A DNA stretch of 64,000 nt. Origin: Zeimonas sp032027205 (GTDB lineage Bacteria; Pseudomonadota; Gammaproteobacteria; Burkholderiales; Burkholderiaceae_E). Under the pieces are notes generated by a model. It was not told where the DNA came from and made no database searches. It saw only the letters and a list, made by a program, of their open reading frames with translations. Positions 25,345-33,109 of this stretch are shown piece by piece; position 1 is the first letter of the stretch; each line of letters starts with the position of its first letter. The stretch spans positions 2,046,219-2,110,218 of the forward strand of contig JAVSMN010000001.1 of the NCBI GenBank assembly GCA_032027205.1, read 5' to 3'. The translations under genes and the position numbers were made by a program.

Positions 25345-26114
25345 ACGCGCCGGCGCCGCTGCTCGAGGCCCGCGGCCTGCGCAAGTCCTTCGGTTCGCTC
25401 GTCGTCACCGACGGCGTGGACCTCATGCTCGAAGAGGGGGCGCGCCACGCGCTGATCGGCCCGAACGGCGCCGGCAAGACGACGCTGGTGAACCTGCTCG
25501 CCGGCTCGCTCGCGCCCGATGCCGGTGCGCTGCGGCTCGACGGGCGCGACGTGACGCGCTTCGATGCGGCCAGGCGCGCGCGCGAAGGCATCGCGCGCAC
25601 CTTCCAGATCAACCAGCTCTTCGAGCGTTTGAACGTCTTCGACAACGTGGCGCTGGCGGTGGCCGAGCGCAACGCGGCGGCGCGTTCGATGTGGCGCGCG
25701 CTTTCGTCGCGCGCGCAGATCGTCCGTCGCGTGAACGAACTGCTCGACGCCTTCGGCCTCGCCGATGCCGCGTGCGAGCCGCTCGGGCAATTGCCGTACG
25801 GGCGGCAGCGGCTGGTCGAGATCGCGATAGCGATCGCCACCGAACCGCGCGTGCTGCTGCTCGACGAGCCGGCTGCCGGTGTTCCTTCCGGCGAGACGCA
25901 GGTGATCCTCGACGTCGTCGGCGGCCTCGATCGGCGAATCGCCGTGCTGATCATCGAGCACGACATGGACGTCGTCTTCCGCTTCGCGCGCGAGATCACC
26001 GTGCTGGTCGACGGCCGCGTGTTCGCGCGCGGAACGCCGGCTCAGATCGCCGAGCACGAGGGCGTCAACGAGGTCTATCTCGGCGCGCGCAGCGCCGGGC
26101 AGTCGAATGGCTGA
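25341..26114 (+). CDS. livG: ABC ATPase, LivG
   Basis: 257 residues. Walker A is GPNGAGKT (about residues 39-46), the family-typical degenerate signature is LPYGRQRLVEIA, Walker B VLLLDEPAAGVP, and the H-loop IIEHDMDVVF. GIARTFQINQLFERLNVFDN is the LivG Q-loop region. It energises transport through LivH/LivM together with LivF, which it overlaps by 8 nt. Confidence 0.9.
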   Translation: MNAPAPLLEARGLRKSFGSLVVTDGVDLMLEEGARHALIGPNGAGKTTLVNLLAGSLAPDAGALRLDGRDVTRFDAARRAREGIARTFQINQLFERLNVFDNVALAVAERNAAARSMWRALSSRAQIVRRVNELLDAFGLADAACEPLGQLPYGRQRLVEIAIAIATEPRVLLLDEPAAGVPSGETQVILDVVGGLDRRIAVLIIEHDMDVVFRFAREITVLVDGRVFARGTPAQIAEHEGVNEVYLGARSAGQSNG

Positions 26115-26853
26115 CGCGTTGCTCGAGCTGCGCGGCGTCTGGTCCGGCTATCGCCGCACGACGGTGCTCGAAGGTCTCGACCTGTCGGTGAACGCCGGCG
26201 AAGCGGTCGCCATCGTCGGGCGCAACGGCGTCGGCAAGACCACGCTGCTCGAGACGATCATGGGGCACCTGCCGGTCGCGCGCGGAACGATGCGTTTGCG
26301 CGGAGCGGATCTCGCAACGCGGCCGCCGCACGCGCGCGCGTCGCTGGGCATCGGTTACGTTCCGCAGCAGCGCGAAATCTTTCCGTCGCTGTCGGTGCTC
26401 GAGAACCTGAGCATCGCGCAGCGCCCGGGCGAATGGACGGTGGAGCGCGCCCTGGAGCTTTTCCCGCGACTGGCGCAGCGGCGCGCGAGCGGCGGCACGC
26501 AGCTGTCGGGCGGAGAGCAGCAGATGCTCGCCATCGCGCGCGGGCTGGTCGCCAACCCGGCGCTGCTGCTGATGGACGAGCCTTCCGAAGGGCTGGCGCC
26601 GACCATCGTCGCCGAACTGGCGCGCGTGCTGGCGCGAATCCGCGCGGCGAGCGCGATGGCGATGGTGCTGGTGGAGCAGAAGACCGCGATCGCGTTCGAC
26701 TTCGCGCCGCGCTGCGTCGTGATGGACCGCGGCCGCGTGGTGTACGACGGGGCGAGTGCGGCGTTGAGCAGCGATGCCGATCGGCTGGCGCGCCTGGTGG
26801 GTGTAGGAAGGGAAGTGCGAAGAGAGTCCGAAGGGGTCCCTTCAGCGCGCTGA
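26107..26853 (+). CDS. livF: ABC ATPase, LivF
   Basis: 248 residues with Walker A GRNGVGKT, IGYVPQQREIFPSLSVLENL, signature LSGGEQQMLAIARG, Walker B LLLMDEPSEGL and the switch LVEQKTAIAFDF, where LivF proteins often lack the usual histidine. Last gene of the transporter operon. Its 3' end overlaps the convergent sorbosone-dehydrogenase-like gene by 12 nt, and no terminator is visible there. Confidence 0.9.
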   Translation: MADALLELRGVWSGYRRTTVLEGLDLSVNAGEAVAIVGRNGVGKTTLLETIMGHLPVARGTMRLRGADLATRPPHARASLGIGYVPQQREIFPSLSVLENLSIAQRPGEWTVERALELFPRLAQRRASGGTQLSGGEQQMLAIARGLVANPALLLMDEPSEGLAPTIVAELARVLARIRAASAMAMVLVEQKTAIAFDFAPRCVVMDRGRVVYDGASAALSSDADRLARLVGVGREVRRESEGVPSAR

Positions 26854-28203
26854 CATCGGCAGCCCGCCCGGCGCACTTCCCGCTTTGCCGTGTTCCCCGT
26901 CCCTCACCGCGGCCACCCTCCACACGACGCCGCCCACGTCGTCGGCCACCAGCAGCGCGCCCGTGCGGTCGATCGCAACGCCCACCGGGCGCCCCTGTGC
27001 CTGCCCCGCTTCATTCAGGAAGCCGGTCAGGACGTCGATCGGCATGCCGGCGGGTCGGCCGTCACGGAACGGGACGAAGACGACCTTGTAGCCCGAAGGC
27101 GGGCGGCGATTCCACGAGCCGTGCTCGCCGATGAATGCACCGTGGCGAAAAGGCGCGGGCAGCGCATCGTCGCGCGCGAAGACGAGTCCGAGAGCGGCCA
27201 CGTGTGCGCCGAGCGCGTAGTCGGGAACGATGGCGCGCGCCACGAGATCCGGACGCTGTGGCTCGACGCGCTCGTCGACGTGCGTGCCGAACCAGCTCCA
27301 CGGCCAGCCGTAGAACCCGCCTCTGCGCACCGAGGTGAGAAAGTCGGGGACGAGATCGCTGCCGATCTCGTCGCGCTCGTTCACGACCGTCCACAGCAGG
27401 CCCGTTTGCGGCTCGAAGTCCATGCCGTTCGGGTTGCGCAGCCCGGTGGCATAGCTGCGGCTCGCGCCGGAGGCGAGGTCGATCTCCCGGATCTCGGCCC
27501 GTCCCTCCTCGGCGCCGAGGCCGTTCTCCGCGACGTTGCTGTTCGAGCCGATGCTCGCGTACAGCTTCGATCCATCGCGACTGGCCACGATGTTCTTCGT
27601 CCAGTGATGGTTGATCGGCCCGGCAGGCAGCGCCGCGCTGATCTGAGGCGCGGCGTCGATGCGCTTCGCGCCGTCGACGTACGGGTAGTGGACGATTGCA
27701 TCGGTATTGGCCACGTACAGTCGAGTCCCGACAAGCGCCATGCCGAACGGCGAGCGCAGGCCGGACAGGAAAGTCTCGCGAACCTCGGCGACTCCGTCGC
27801 CGTCGGCGTCGCGCAGGAGCGTGATCCGGTTGGCACTCGGTCCCGCGCTGCCGGCCCACTGCATCAGCTTCTTCATCACGAAGCTGCGGATGCCGACTTC
27901 GTCCTGCGGCTTGGGCGGGGCGTTTGTCTCGGCGACGAGCACGTCGCCGTTGGGTAGCACGTACAGCCAGCGCGGATGATCGAGTCCTTCGGCAAGACGC
28001 GTGACGGCGAGCCCCGATGCTGGCTGCGGCGATGCTCCCTGCGGCCAGCCGACGGCCTTCGCAACGGCGATCGTCGGGATCAGCGTCGGGCTCGGCTCGG
28101 GCAGTCGCGGATGCGGGCCGACACCTGCGTCGAAAGGCAGCGTGGCCATCTCGCCGCAGCCGACGAGTGTCGCTGCGAACGCGAGAAGCCGCGCTGCGCG
28201 CAT
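26842..28203 (-). CDS. PQQ-type sugar/L-sorbosone dehydrogenase-like lipoprotein
   Basis: 453 residues of a six-bladed beta-propeller. A lipobox, LVGC with C16, follows a short hydrophobic leader, so the protein should be lipidated and face the periplasm. LDHPRWLYVLPNGDVLVAET, GTRLYVANTDAIVHYPY, ATGLRNPNGMDFEPQTGLLW and AFIGEHGSWNRRPPSGYKVV are the recurring blade motifs of the GDH/sorbosone dehydrogenase family, which bind PQQ. No pqq synthesis genes are in the window. Substrate unknown. It lies 16 nt after the enoyl-CoA hydratase gene, so the two may be cotranscribed. Confidence 0.8.
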   Translation of the reverse strand: MRAARLLAFAATLVGCGEMATLPFDAGVGPHPRLPEPSPTLIPTIAVAKAVGWPQGASPQPASGLAVTRLAEGLDHPRWLYVLPNGDVLVAETNAPPKPQDEVGIRSFVMKKLMQWAGSAGPSANRITLLRDADGDGVAEVRETFLSGLRSPFGMALVGTRLYVANTDAIVHYPYVDGAKRIDAAPQISAALPAGPINHHWTKNIVASRDGSKLYASIGSNSNVAENGLGAEEGRAEIREIDLASGASRSYATGLRNPNGMDFEPQTGLLWTVVNERDEIGSDLVPDFLTSVRRGGFYGWPWSWFGTHVDERVEPQRPDLVARAIVPDYALGAHVAALGLVFARDDALPAPFRHGAFIGEHGSWNRRPPSGYKVVFVPFRDGRPAGMPIDVLTGFLNEAGQAQGRPVGVAIDRTGALLVADDVGGVVWRVAAVRDGEHGKAGSAPGGLPMSAR

Positions 28204-28219
28204 CGCATGCCCTTCCTGC

Positions 28220-29026
28220 CTACGTGGATGTCTCGGGCTTGCCCGGATACCAGCGCGCCGCCCGCTTCTCGCGAAACGACGCGAAGCCTTCCGTGGCTTC
28301 GTCGGACTGCCGGCGCGCCGCGTGCTGCGCGACCAGGCGCTGGAACGACTGCGTCGAAAGGTCGCCGTGTGCCTGCTCGAGTATCACCGCCTTGGTCTGC
28401 GCGGTGGCCTCGGGCGCGTTCTGCAGCAACTGGTCGACGATGCGCGCGCCCGTCTCGGCGAGCGCCGCCGGCGAGACGACCTCGTGCACGAGCCCGATGC
28501 GCAGCGCCTCGACCGCATCGAAGCGCTCGCCGGTGAGCGCGTAGCGGCGCAGTTGCCGCACCCCGATCGCGTCGGCCAGTTGCGGCACGATGATGTTGGC
28601 GATGAGCCCCCAGCGCGATTCGGCAATCGCGAACATTGCGTTCGACGCGGCGATCACGATGTCGCAGGCCGCGATGATTCCGGTTCCACCACCGAAGCAT
28701 GCGCCCTGGACCAGCGCGATGGTCGGCAGCGGCAGCGTGTTCAGGCGGTGCACCACTTCGGCGGTGCGGCGCGACGCGCGCACGTTGGCGGCTGCGGTTT
28801 CGCCGGCGACCCGCGCCAGCCAGCCGAGGTCGGCGCCCGCCTGGAAATGCCGTCCGTTCGCCTGCACGACGACCGCGCGTGCGGAATCGATGCCGGCCAG
28901 CTCGTCGATCGCTTCGAGCACCGCGTCGATCAGCGCGTCGTCGTAGGCATTGTTCAGCTCGGGGCGGTTCAGCGTCAGCGTCACGACGCCGCGCTGGTCA
29001 GTGCCGTGCAGGATGGTCGCGTTCAT
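28220..29026 (-). CDS. Enoyl-CoA hydratase/isomerase family protein
   Basis: 268 residues of the crotonase fold. LTLNRPELNNAYDDALIDAV is the N-terminal CoA-binding signature, HFQAGADLGWLA and GACFGGGTGIIAACDIVIAA form the oxyanion hole, and AIAESRWGLIANI carries the glutamate expected for hydration. Such genes are often labelled methylglutaconyl-CoA or isohexenylglutaconyl-CoA hydratase; the HFQAGADLGW string resembles the latter group, but no leucine or acyclic-terpene pathway neighbours support a specific choice. ATG at 29026; ribosome site weak. Confidence 0.85.
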   Translation of the reverse strand: MNATILHGTDQRGVVTLTLNRPELNNAYDDALIDAVLEAIDELAGIDSARAVVVQANGRHFQAGADLGWLARVAGETAAANVRASRRTAEVVHRLNTLPLPTIALVQGACFGGGTGIIAACDIVIAASNAMFAIAESRWGLIANIIVPQLADAIGVRQLRRYALTGERFDAVEALRIGLVHEVVSPAALAETGARIVDQLLQNAPEATAQTKAVILEQAHGDLSTQSFQRLVAQHAARRQSDEATEGFASFREKRAARWYPGKPETST

Positions 29027-29054
29027 CCCGCCAATGGTAGAGCCGTGGAAAAAA

Positions 29055-29079
29055 AGAGCTGCCGATCCTCGGCAGCTCT
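29055..29079 (-). terminator. Rho-independent terminator of the PRC-barrel gene
   Basis: On the minus strand an 11-bp perfect stem (AGAGCTGCCGA / TCGGCAGCTCT) with a 3-nt loop is followed by a run of seven T (complement of 29049-29055). It lies 19 nt past the stop of the PRC-barrel gene and just before the enoyl-CoA hydratase start, so it separates the two units. Confidence 0.9.
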
Positions 29080-29097
29080 GCATGGGAAAGAGAGAGG

Positions 29098-30111
29098 TCA
29101 GGAGCGGGGCGAACCGGCCGAGCTCTGCGAGCTCGGCGCGGTGCTGCGTTGCTGCGCCCACGCCGGATCGCTGAAGTCGGGCCAGTGGTTCGACGCGAAC
29201 GCATGCGACATGTCGATGCGATCGGCCGTGGTCTGGATCACCAGCTTGTCGTGCTTGTCGCCGCTCACCGTGATGTTGCTCAACGGAATCGCGACCAGCT
29301 TGCCGTCGGTCTGCTTCGCCCACGAGTCGTCGAAGTCGACGATCGCGTATTCGACGTCGCCGCTGTTCGAATTCACGATCAGGTCCTTGATTTCGCCTGC
29401 GTCCTTGCCCTTGGAGTCGTCGAAGTTCTTGCCGATCAGGTCGCTCGCGCGAACGAGAGTGCCTGCCTGTTCGCCGTCGTGCCGGCTGCTGGCGCCGTAG
29501 TATTTGTCGACCTCACCGCTGTACTTGCTGTTGCTCGCGAAGTCGGGCCAGCTCTTCTTGTCGAAGCCGGGCGCCTTGTCGAGCTTCTCCTTGTTCACGT
29601 TCATCACGAGCTTGTCGCGGTCCGTGCCCTTGGTCTCGACCATCGACATCGGATAGGCGAACAGCTTGTCGCCGATGCCCAGCACGCCGCCGTGCGAGAG
29701 GACGACGTAGCGCACGCGCTCGTTGCGCGTGTCGACCATCATGTCCTTGATCTCGCCGATCTCGTCGCCATTCGCATTCTCGACGTCGGCGCCGATGATC
29801 TTGCTTGCGCGCATGGCGTGCGCTTCGGTGATCGCATTGGCATTTGCGCCATTGCGTGCGTTGTCGTTCGCGCGCGTGCTGGCGTGCGTGCGATCGGCAT
29901 TCGACGATGCCTGTGTGCTACCGGACATCGCGCTGCTGGAAGGCGTGGCGGTGTTCGCGGACGAGGCGCTCGGGCTGGTTCTCTGCGTCGACGTGGCGCG
30001 GTCGCTACTGCTGGGGCTCGTGGTGCTGCTCTGCGCGAAGGTTGCGCCGCTGAAGGCCAGAGCCGAGAACAGCACGCCCGCGGAGATGAGGTGTCTTCCT
30101 TTGGGGTTCAT
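29098..30111 (-). CDS. Secreted PRC-barrel domain protein
   Basis: 337 residues: signal peptide (1-26, FSGATFAQ), a Ser/Thr/Asn-rich linker (about 28-95), then two PRC-barrel domains. The first spans about 98-175 (ASKIIGADVENANGDEIGEI, VLSHGGVLGIGDKLFAYP), the second about 220-300 (ASDLIGKNFDDSKGKDAGEI, DKLVAIPLSNITVSG), each followed by a W-P-D-F segment. Such proteins are periplasmic or envelope proteins in proteobacteria with no firm function; stress roles are often suggested. It has its own terminator and diverges from the fdxA operon across 294 nt. Confidence 0.85.
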   Translation of the reverse strand: MNPKGRHLISAGVLFSALAFSGATFAQSSTTSPSSSDRATSTQRTSPSASSANTATPSSSAMSGSTQASSNADRTHASTRANDNARNGANANAITEAHAMRASKIIGADVENANGDEIGEIKDMMVDTRNERVRYVVLSHGGVLGIGDKLFAYPMSMVETKGTDRDKLVMNVNKEKLDKAPGFDKKSWPDFASNSKYSGEVDKYYGASSRHDGEQAGTLVRASDLIGKNFDDSKGKDAGEIKDLIVNSNSGDVEYAIVDFDDSWAKQTDGKLVAIPLSNITVSGDKHDKLVIQTTADRIDMSHAFASNHWPDFSDPAWAQQRSTAPSSQSSAGSPRS

Positions 30112-30332
30112 GAATTTCTCCTACGTTGCGCCGGGCGGAATCCCGGACCAGAACCCTCGAAGGCGCAAGGTCCGTACCCGCGGTCCGCACGCCTCGCAGG
30201 CAAGCATTACGCGTTCGCGGAACCGATTGCGGCAGTTTGCACAGACTTATCGGGCTGACTCCTGCGTAAGCGATTGGTGTCGCCGGCTCTTTTCGACCGA
30301 TCGTGACCATCGCCACCGGCTATCGCCACGGA

Positions 30333-30360
30333 TTGACAATGAATTGCGGCGAAGAATAAG
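30333..30360 (+). promoter_or_regulatory. Sigma-70-like promoter of the fdxA-ccoN-nsrR operon
   Basis: A perfect -35 TTGACA (30333-30338) is followed after 16 nt by AATAAG (30355-30360), 4 of 6 matches to TATAAT. The NsrR-type palindrome starts inside this -10 element. The rest of the 294-nt divergent spacer (30112-30332) shows no clear FNR box, riboswitch or small gene. Confidence 0.6.
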
Positions 30361-30380
30361 ATGCACGTCACATGAATCTT
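30358..30380 (+). promoter_or_regulatory. Putative NsrR operator of the fdxA-ccoN-nsrR operon
   Basis: AAGATGCACGT, one base, ACATGAATCTT: an 11-1-11 palindrome with 9 of 11 symmetric positions, matching the NsrR consensus (AAGATGCATTT N AAATGCATCTT) at 9 of 11 in each half. It overlaps the -10 and start region of the promoter at 30333-30360, the classic place for repression, and the operon contains nsrR itself (33729), implying autoregulation. Confidence 0.75.
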
Positions 30381-30405
30381 TTGACGGCCCGGCGGGAGCG
30401 CATCA

Positions 30406-30768
30406 ATGACCCATGTCGTCACCGAAGCCTGCATTGCCTGTAAACACACCGATTGCGTCGACGTGTGCCCCACCGACGCGTTTCGCGCGGGCAAGAACAT
30501 GCTCGTCATCGATCCGGATGAATGCATCGACTGCGCCGTCTGCGTCCCCGAATGTCCGGTCGAGGCGATCTACGCCGAGGAAGACGTGCCGCCCGACCAG
30601 CAGGAGTACCTGCAGCTGAACGCCGATCTCGCGAAGATCTGGCCGGTGATCTCGCGCAAGAAGCCCGCGCTGCCAGACGCCGAGCACTGGGGCACCGTGC
30701 GCGACAAGCGCGCGATGCTCGATCCGCGCGCCGAGAACGCGGAGTCGGACGAGAACCAGGCAGCGTGA
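30406..30768 (+). CDS. fdxA: 7Fe ferredoxin FdxA
   Basis: 120 residues, very close to the Azotobacter FdI/FdxA type. Cysteines C9, C12, C17, C21 and C40, C43, C46, C50 are in the pattern where C9, C17, C50 hold a [3Fe-4S] and C21, C40, C43, C46 a [4Fe-4S] cluster. The long C-terminal part (LQLNADLAKIWPVISRKK, LPDAEHWGTV) is also typical. A soluble low-potential electron carrier. CGGGAG precedes ATG 30406. First gene behind the NsrR-type operator, so probably needed under NO stress, perhaps for Fe-S repair or as electron donor. Confidence 0.9.
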   Translation: MTHVVTEACIACKHTDCVDVCPTDAFRAGKNMLVIDPDECIDCAVCVPECPVEAIYAEEDVPPDQQEYLQLNADLAKIWPVISRKKPALPDAEHWGTVRDKRAMLDPRAENAESDENQAA

Positions 30769-30785
30769 CAGAAGAAAGGGAAGGC

Positions 30786-30856
30786 AGAAGGGGCACAAAG
30801 CCCGCGACACGACGCAATAGCGCGGGTCTGCTCCTTCTCTCCTGAAAAAAGAGGAG
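30786..30856 (+). other. RNA stem-loops between fdxA and ccoN, the second covering the ccoN ribosome site
   Basis: First structure: outer arms 30786-30795 and 30829-30838 (AGAAGGGGCA with TGCTCCTTCT, one G-U), an internal loop, then inner arms 30801-30806 and 30821-30826 (CCCGCG/CGCGGG). Second: CTCCT at 30839-30843 pairs with AGGAG at 30852-30856, which is the Shine-Dalgarno sequence of ccoN (TTG start at 30864). There is no terminal T run, so processing or translational control fits better than termination. Confidence 0.5.
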
Positions 30857-30863
30857 ACACGAT

Positions 30864-32513
30864 TTGGATAGCGCGGTAGCGAGCCTGCTCGCGGCATTCG
30901 TTCTTTCGATCCTGGGTCTGTTCGCGTTCATCTGGTCTTTGCGCAAGGGGTTGCTCGTCGAGAATCCGCGGGCGGCGAGCGTCATCTTTGCGCGCGGAGA
31001 GATCGGCCGTGCCGACGACCCGGCGCTGGGCGACAGTGGGCACGACGCGCTGCAGGCGCAGGTCGGGCGGCTCGAGCCGCCTCCGGAAGCGACCGACGCC
31101 TCGCAGTTGAACGACCGGATCGAAGCGGATCGATCGAGCGCTTTCCCGGTATTCCTGTTCATCGCCTTCGCCTGCCTGTGGCTGCTGGTCGGCTCGCTGG
31201 CCGGCGTGGTCGCATCGATCAAGCTGCACCAGCCCGACTGGCTCGTCGATGCAGCGTGGCTCACCTTCGGTCGGATGCGCACGGTGCACCTGAACGCGGT
31301 GATCTACGGCTTCGCCTCGAACGGCTGTCTCGCGGTGATCGTCTGGCTGCTGCCGCGCCTGCTGCGCACGCCGTTGCGCGGCGCGAGCTGGGCGATGCTG
31401 GGCGGCGCCTTCATCAACGCCGGCGTGGCCGCCGGCGTCGGCGCGGTGGCTTCCGGGTGGTCCGACGGGATGGAATTCCTCGAGATCCCCTGGCAGATCG
31501 ACATCTTCATCTTCGCCGGCTTCGCGATGATCATCCTGCCGGCGCTGTTCACGCTGGCCAACCGCAAGGTCGACCACCTGTACGTGAGCGTCTGGTATTT
31601 CGGCGCGTCGCTGTTCTGGATCGCGGTGCTGTTCCTCGTCGCCAACCTGCCCGGCGTGCACTACGGCGTGCAGCAGGCGACGACGAACTGGTGGTACGGC
31701 CACAACGCGCTCGGCCTGTGGTTCACCCCGGTGAGCATCGGCGCCATCTACTACTTCCTGCCGAAGATCATCGGACGCCCGATCCGCTCGTACAACCTGT
31801 CGCTGCTCGGCTTCTGGACGCTGGCGTTCTTCTATCCGCAGGTCGGCGCACATCACCTGATCGGCGGCCCGGTGCCCGGATGGCTCACCACGCTGTCGAT
31901 CGTGCAGAGCGTGATGATGGTGATCCCGGTGATCGCGTTCACGATCAACCAGGGCGGCACGCTGTGGGGCCGCATGCATCTCGCGCGCTGGTCGCCGACG
32001 CTGCGCTTCATGATGTTCGGCGGACTGATGTACCTGGCGTCGTCGGTCGAGGGTTCGCTCGAGGCGCTGCGCAGCGTCAACGCGGTGGCGCACTTCACGC
32101 ACTTCACCGTTGCGCATGCGCACCTGGGCATGTACGCCTTCGTGTCGATGGTGCTGTTCGGCGCCGTCTACTTCATGCTGCCGCGCGTTCTCGCGCGCGA
32201 ATGGCCGTATCCGCGACTGATCGATGCGCACTTCTGGCTCGCCGCGATCGGCATCCTCGTCTACGTGATCGGCCTGTCGATCGGCGGCTGGCTGCAGGGC
32301 CTGGCGATGCTCGACGCGACGCGGCCCTTCATGGAATCGGTGACGCTGACGATGCCCTGGCTGCAACTGCGCAGCGTCGCCGGCACCGCAATGACGATCG
32401 GACACTTCGTCTTCGTCGGCCACGTGCTCGCGATGGCGGTCGGCTTCGGTCCGCAGCGCGCCGGCGCAGCGCGCTTCTGGGATCCGGTGGGGAGGCTCGT
32501 CCATGGAAAATGA
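30864..32513 (+). CDS. ccoN: cbb3-type heme-copper oxidase subunit I with CcoS-like N-terminal segment
   Basis: 549 residues starting at a TTG with GAGGAG 7 nt upstream. Residues 8-30 (LLAAFVLSILGLFAFIWSLRKG) resemble the short CcoS assembly protein; a linker follows and the CcoN core starts near 95. Catalytic residues are complete: H142 and H420 for low-spin heme b, H418 for heme b3, H280 (WWYGHNA), H330 and H331 (GAHHL) for CuB, and Y296/Y297 in the position of the CcoN cross-linked tyrosine. So oxygen chemistry is possible; CcoN enzymes are also known to reduce NO. It is shifted from housekeeping CcoN in sequence (FTVAHAHLGMY rather than the usual HVHSGALGW) and sits in an NsrR-linked operon. 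Confidence 0.8.
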   Translation: MDSAVASLLAAFVLSILGLFAFIWSLRKGLLVENPRAASVIFARGEIGRADDPALGDSGHDALQAQVGRLEPPPEATDASQLNDRIEADRSSAFPVFLFIAFACLWLLVGSLAGVVASIKLHQPDWLVDAAWLTFGRMRTVHLNAVIYGFASNGCLAVIVWLLPRLLRTPLRGASWAMLGGAFINAGVAAGVGAVASGWSDGMEFLEIPWQIDIFIFAGFAMIILPALFTLANRKVDHLYVSVWYFGASLFWIAVLFLVANLPGVHYGVQQATTNWWYGHNALGLWFTPVSIGAIYYFLPKIIGRPIRSYNLSLLGFWTLAFFYPQVGAHHLIGGPVPGWLTTLSIVQSVMMVIPVIAFTINQGGTLWGRMHLARWSPTLRFMMFGGLMYLASSVEGSLEALRSVNAVAHFTHFTVAHAHLGMYAFVSMVLFGAVYFMLPRVLAREWPYPRLIDAHFWLAAIGILVYVIGLSIGGWLQGLAMLDATRPFMESVTLTMPWLQLRSVAGTAMTIGHFVFVGHVLAMAVGFGPQRAGAARFWDPVGRLVHGK

Positions 32514-33099
32514 GGCGAAACTGGCGGCAGGCGCCGCCGTCTCGCTCGGCATCGCCACCGCAGCGCTCGTCGTGCTGCCCTACGTGCAGGTGCGCGACGT
32601 CGAGCCGCCGGCGCAACTGAAGCCCTACACCGAGGCGCAGCAGCGTGGCCGCCAGGTGTACATCGCCAACGGCTGCGTCTACTGCCACAGCCAGCAGCCG
32701 CGCGACCGCAACCTGGCGCCCGACGCCGAGCGCGGATGGGGGCGTCCCTCGGTACCGGCCGACTACTCGTACGACCGACCGCACCTGCTCGGCACGATGC
32801 GCACGGGTCCCGATCTGCTGAACATCGGCGCGCGCCAGCCGAGCGCCGACTGGCACCTGGGGCACCTGTACCAGCCGCGCGCCTACGTCGGCGAATCGAA
32901 CATGCCGGCCTATCCGTTCCTGTTCGTGCAGCGCGACCGCGCGCGCGACGACGACCGCGTCGTGTCGCTGCCGCCGGGCGCTGCGCCCGCCGGCAAGGTC
33001 GTGGTCGCCACGCGCGAGGCGCTCGACCTCGTCGAATACCTGCTCTCGCTCGATCGCACCTATCCGATCCTGCCGACGGCCAGCGCGGCGACCGAATGA
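32503..33099 (+). CDS. ccoO: CcoO-like monoheme cytochrome c subunit
   Basis: 198 residues with one N-terminal membrane helix (about 9-28) and a periplasmic heme domain: CVYCHSQQPRD (C58, C61, H62), RTGPDLLNIGARQPSADWHL and the axial-ligand segment ESNMPAYPFLF. This is the FixO/CcoO pattern. It overlaps ccoN by 11 nt. It passes electrons from the CcoP-like or soluble cytochromes to the oxidase core. Confidence 0.85.
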   Translation: MENEAKLAAGAAVSLGIATAALVVLPYVQVRDVEPPAQLKPYTEAQQRGRQVYIANGCVYCHSQQPRDRNLAPDAERGWGRPSVPADYSYDRPHLLGTMRTGPDLLNIGARQPSADWHLGHLYQPRAYVGESNMPAYPFLFVQRDRARDDDRVVSLPPGAAPAGKVVVATREALDLVEYLLSLDRTYPILPTASAATE

Positions 33100-33109
33100 G
33101 GACCTCTTC

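Noticed and set aside
30112..30332. FNR/DNR box upstream of fdxA
   Set aside because: No TTGAT-N4-ATCAA-like site; only the NsrR-type palindrome fits a known consensus.
30864..32513. Calling the oxidase in the nsrR operon a NorB
   Set aside because: The CcoN tyrosine (296/297) and CuB-type YGHNA and HH motifs are present, and the HYWVEGVWE glutamates of NorB are missing.
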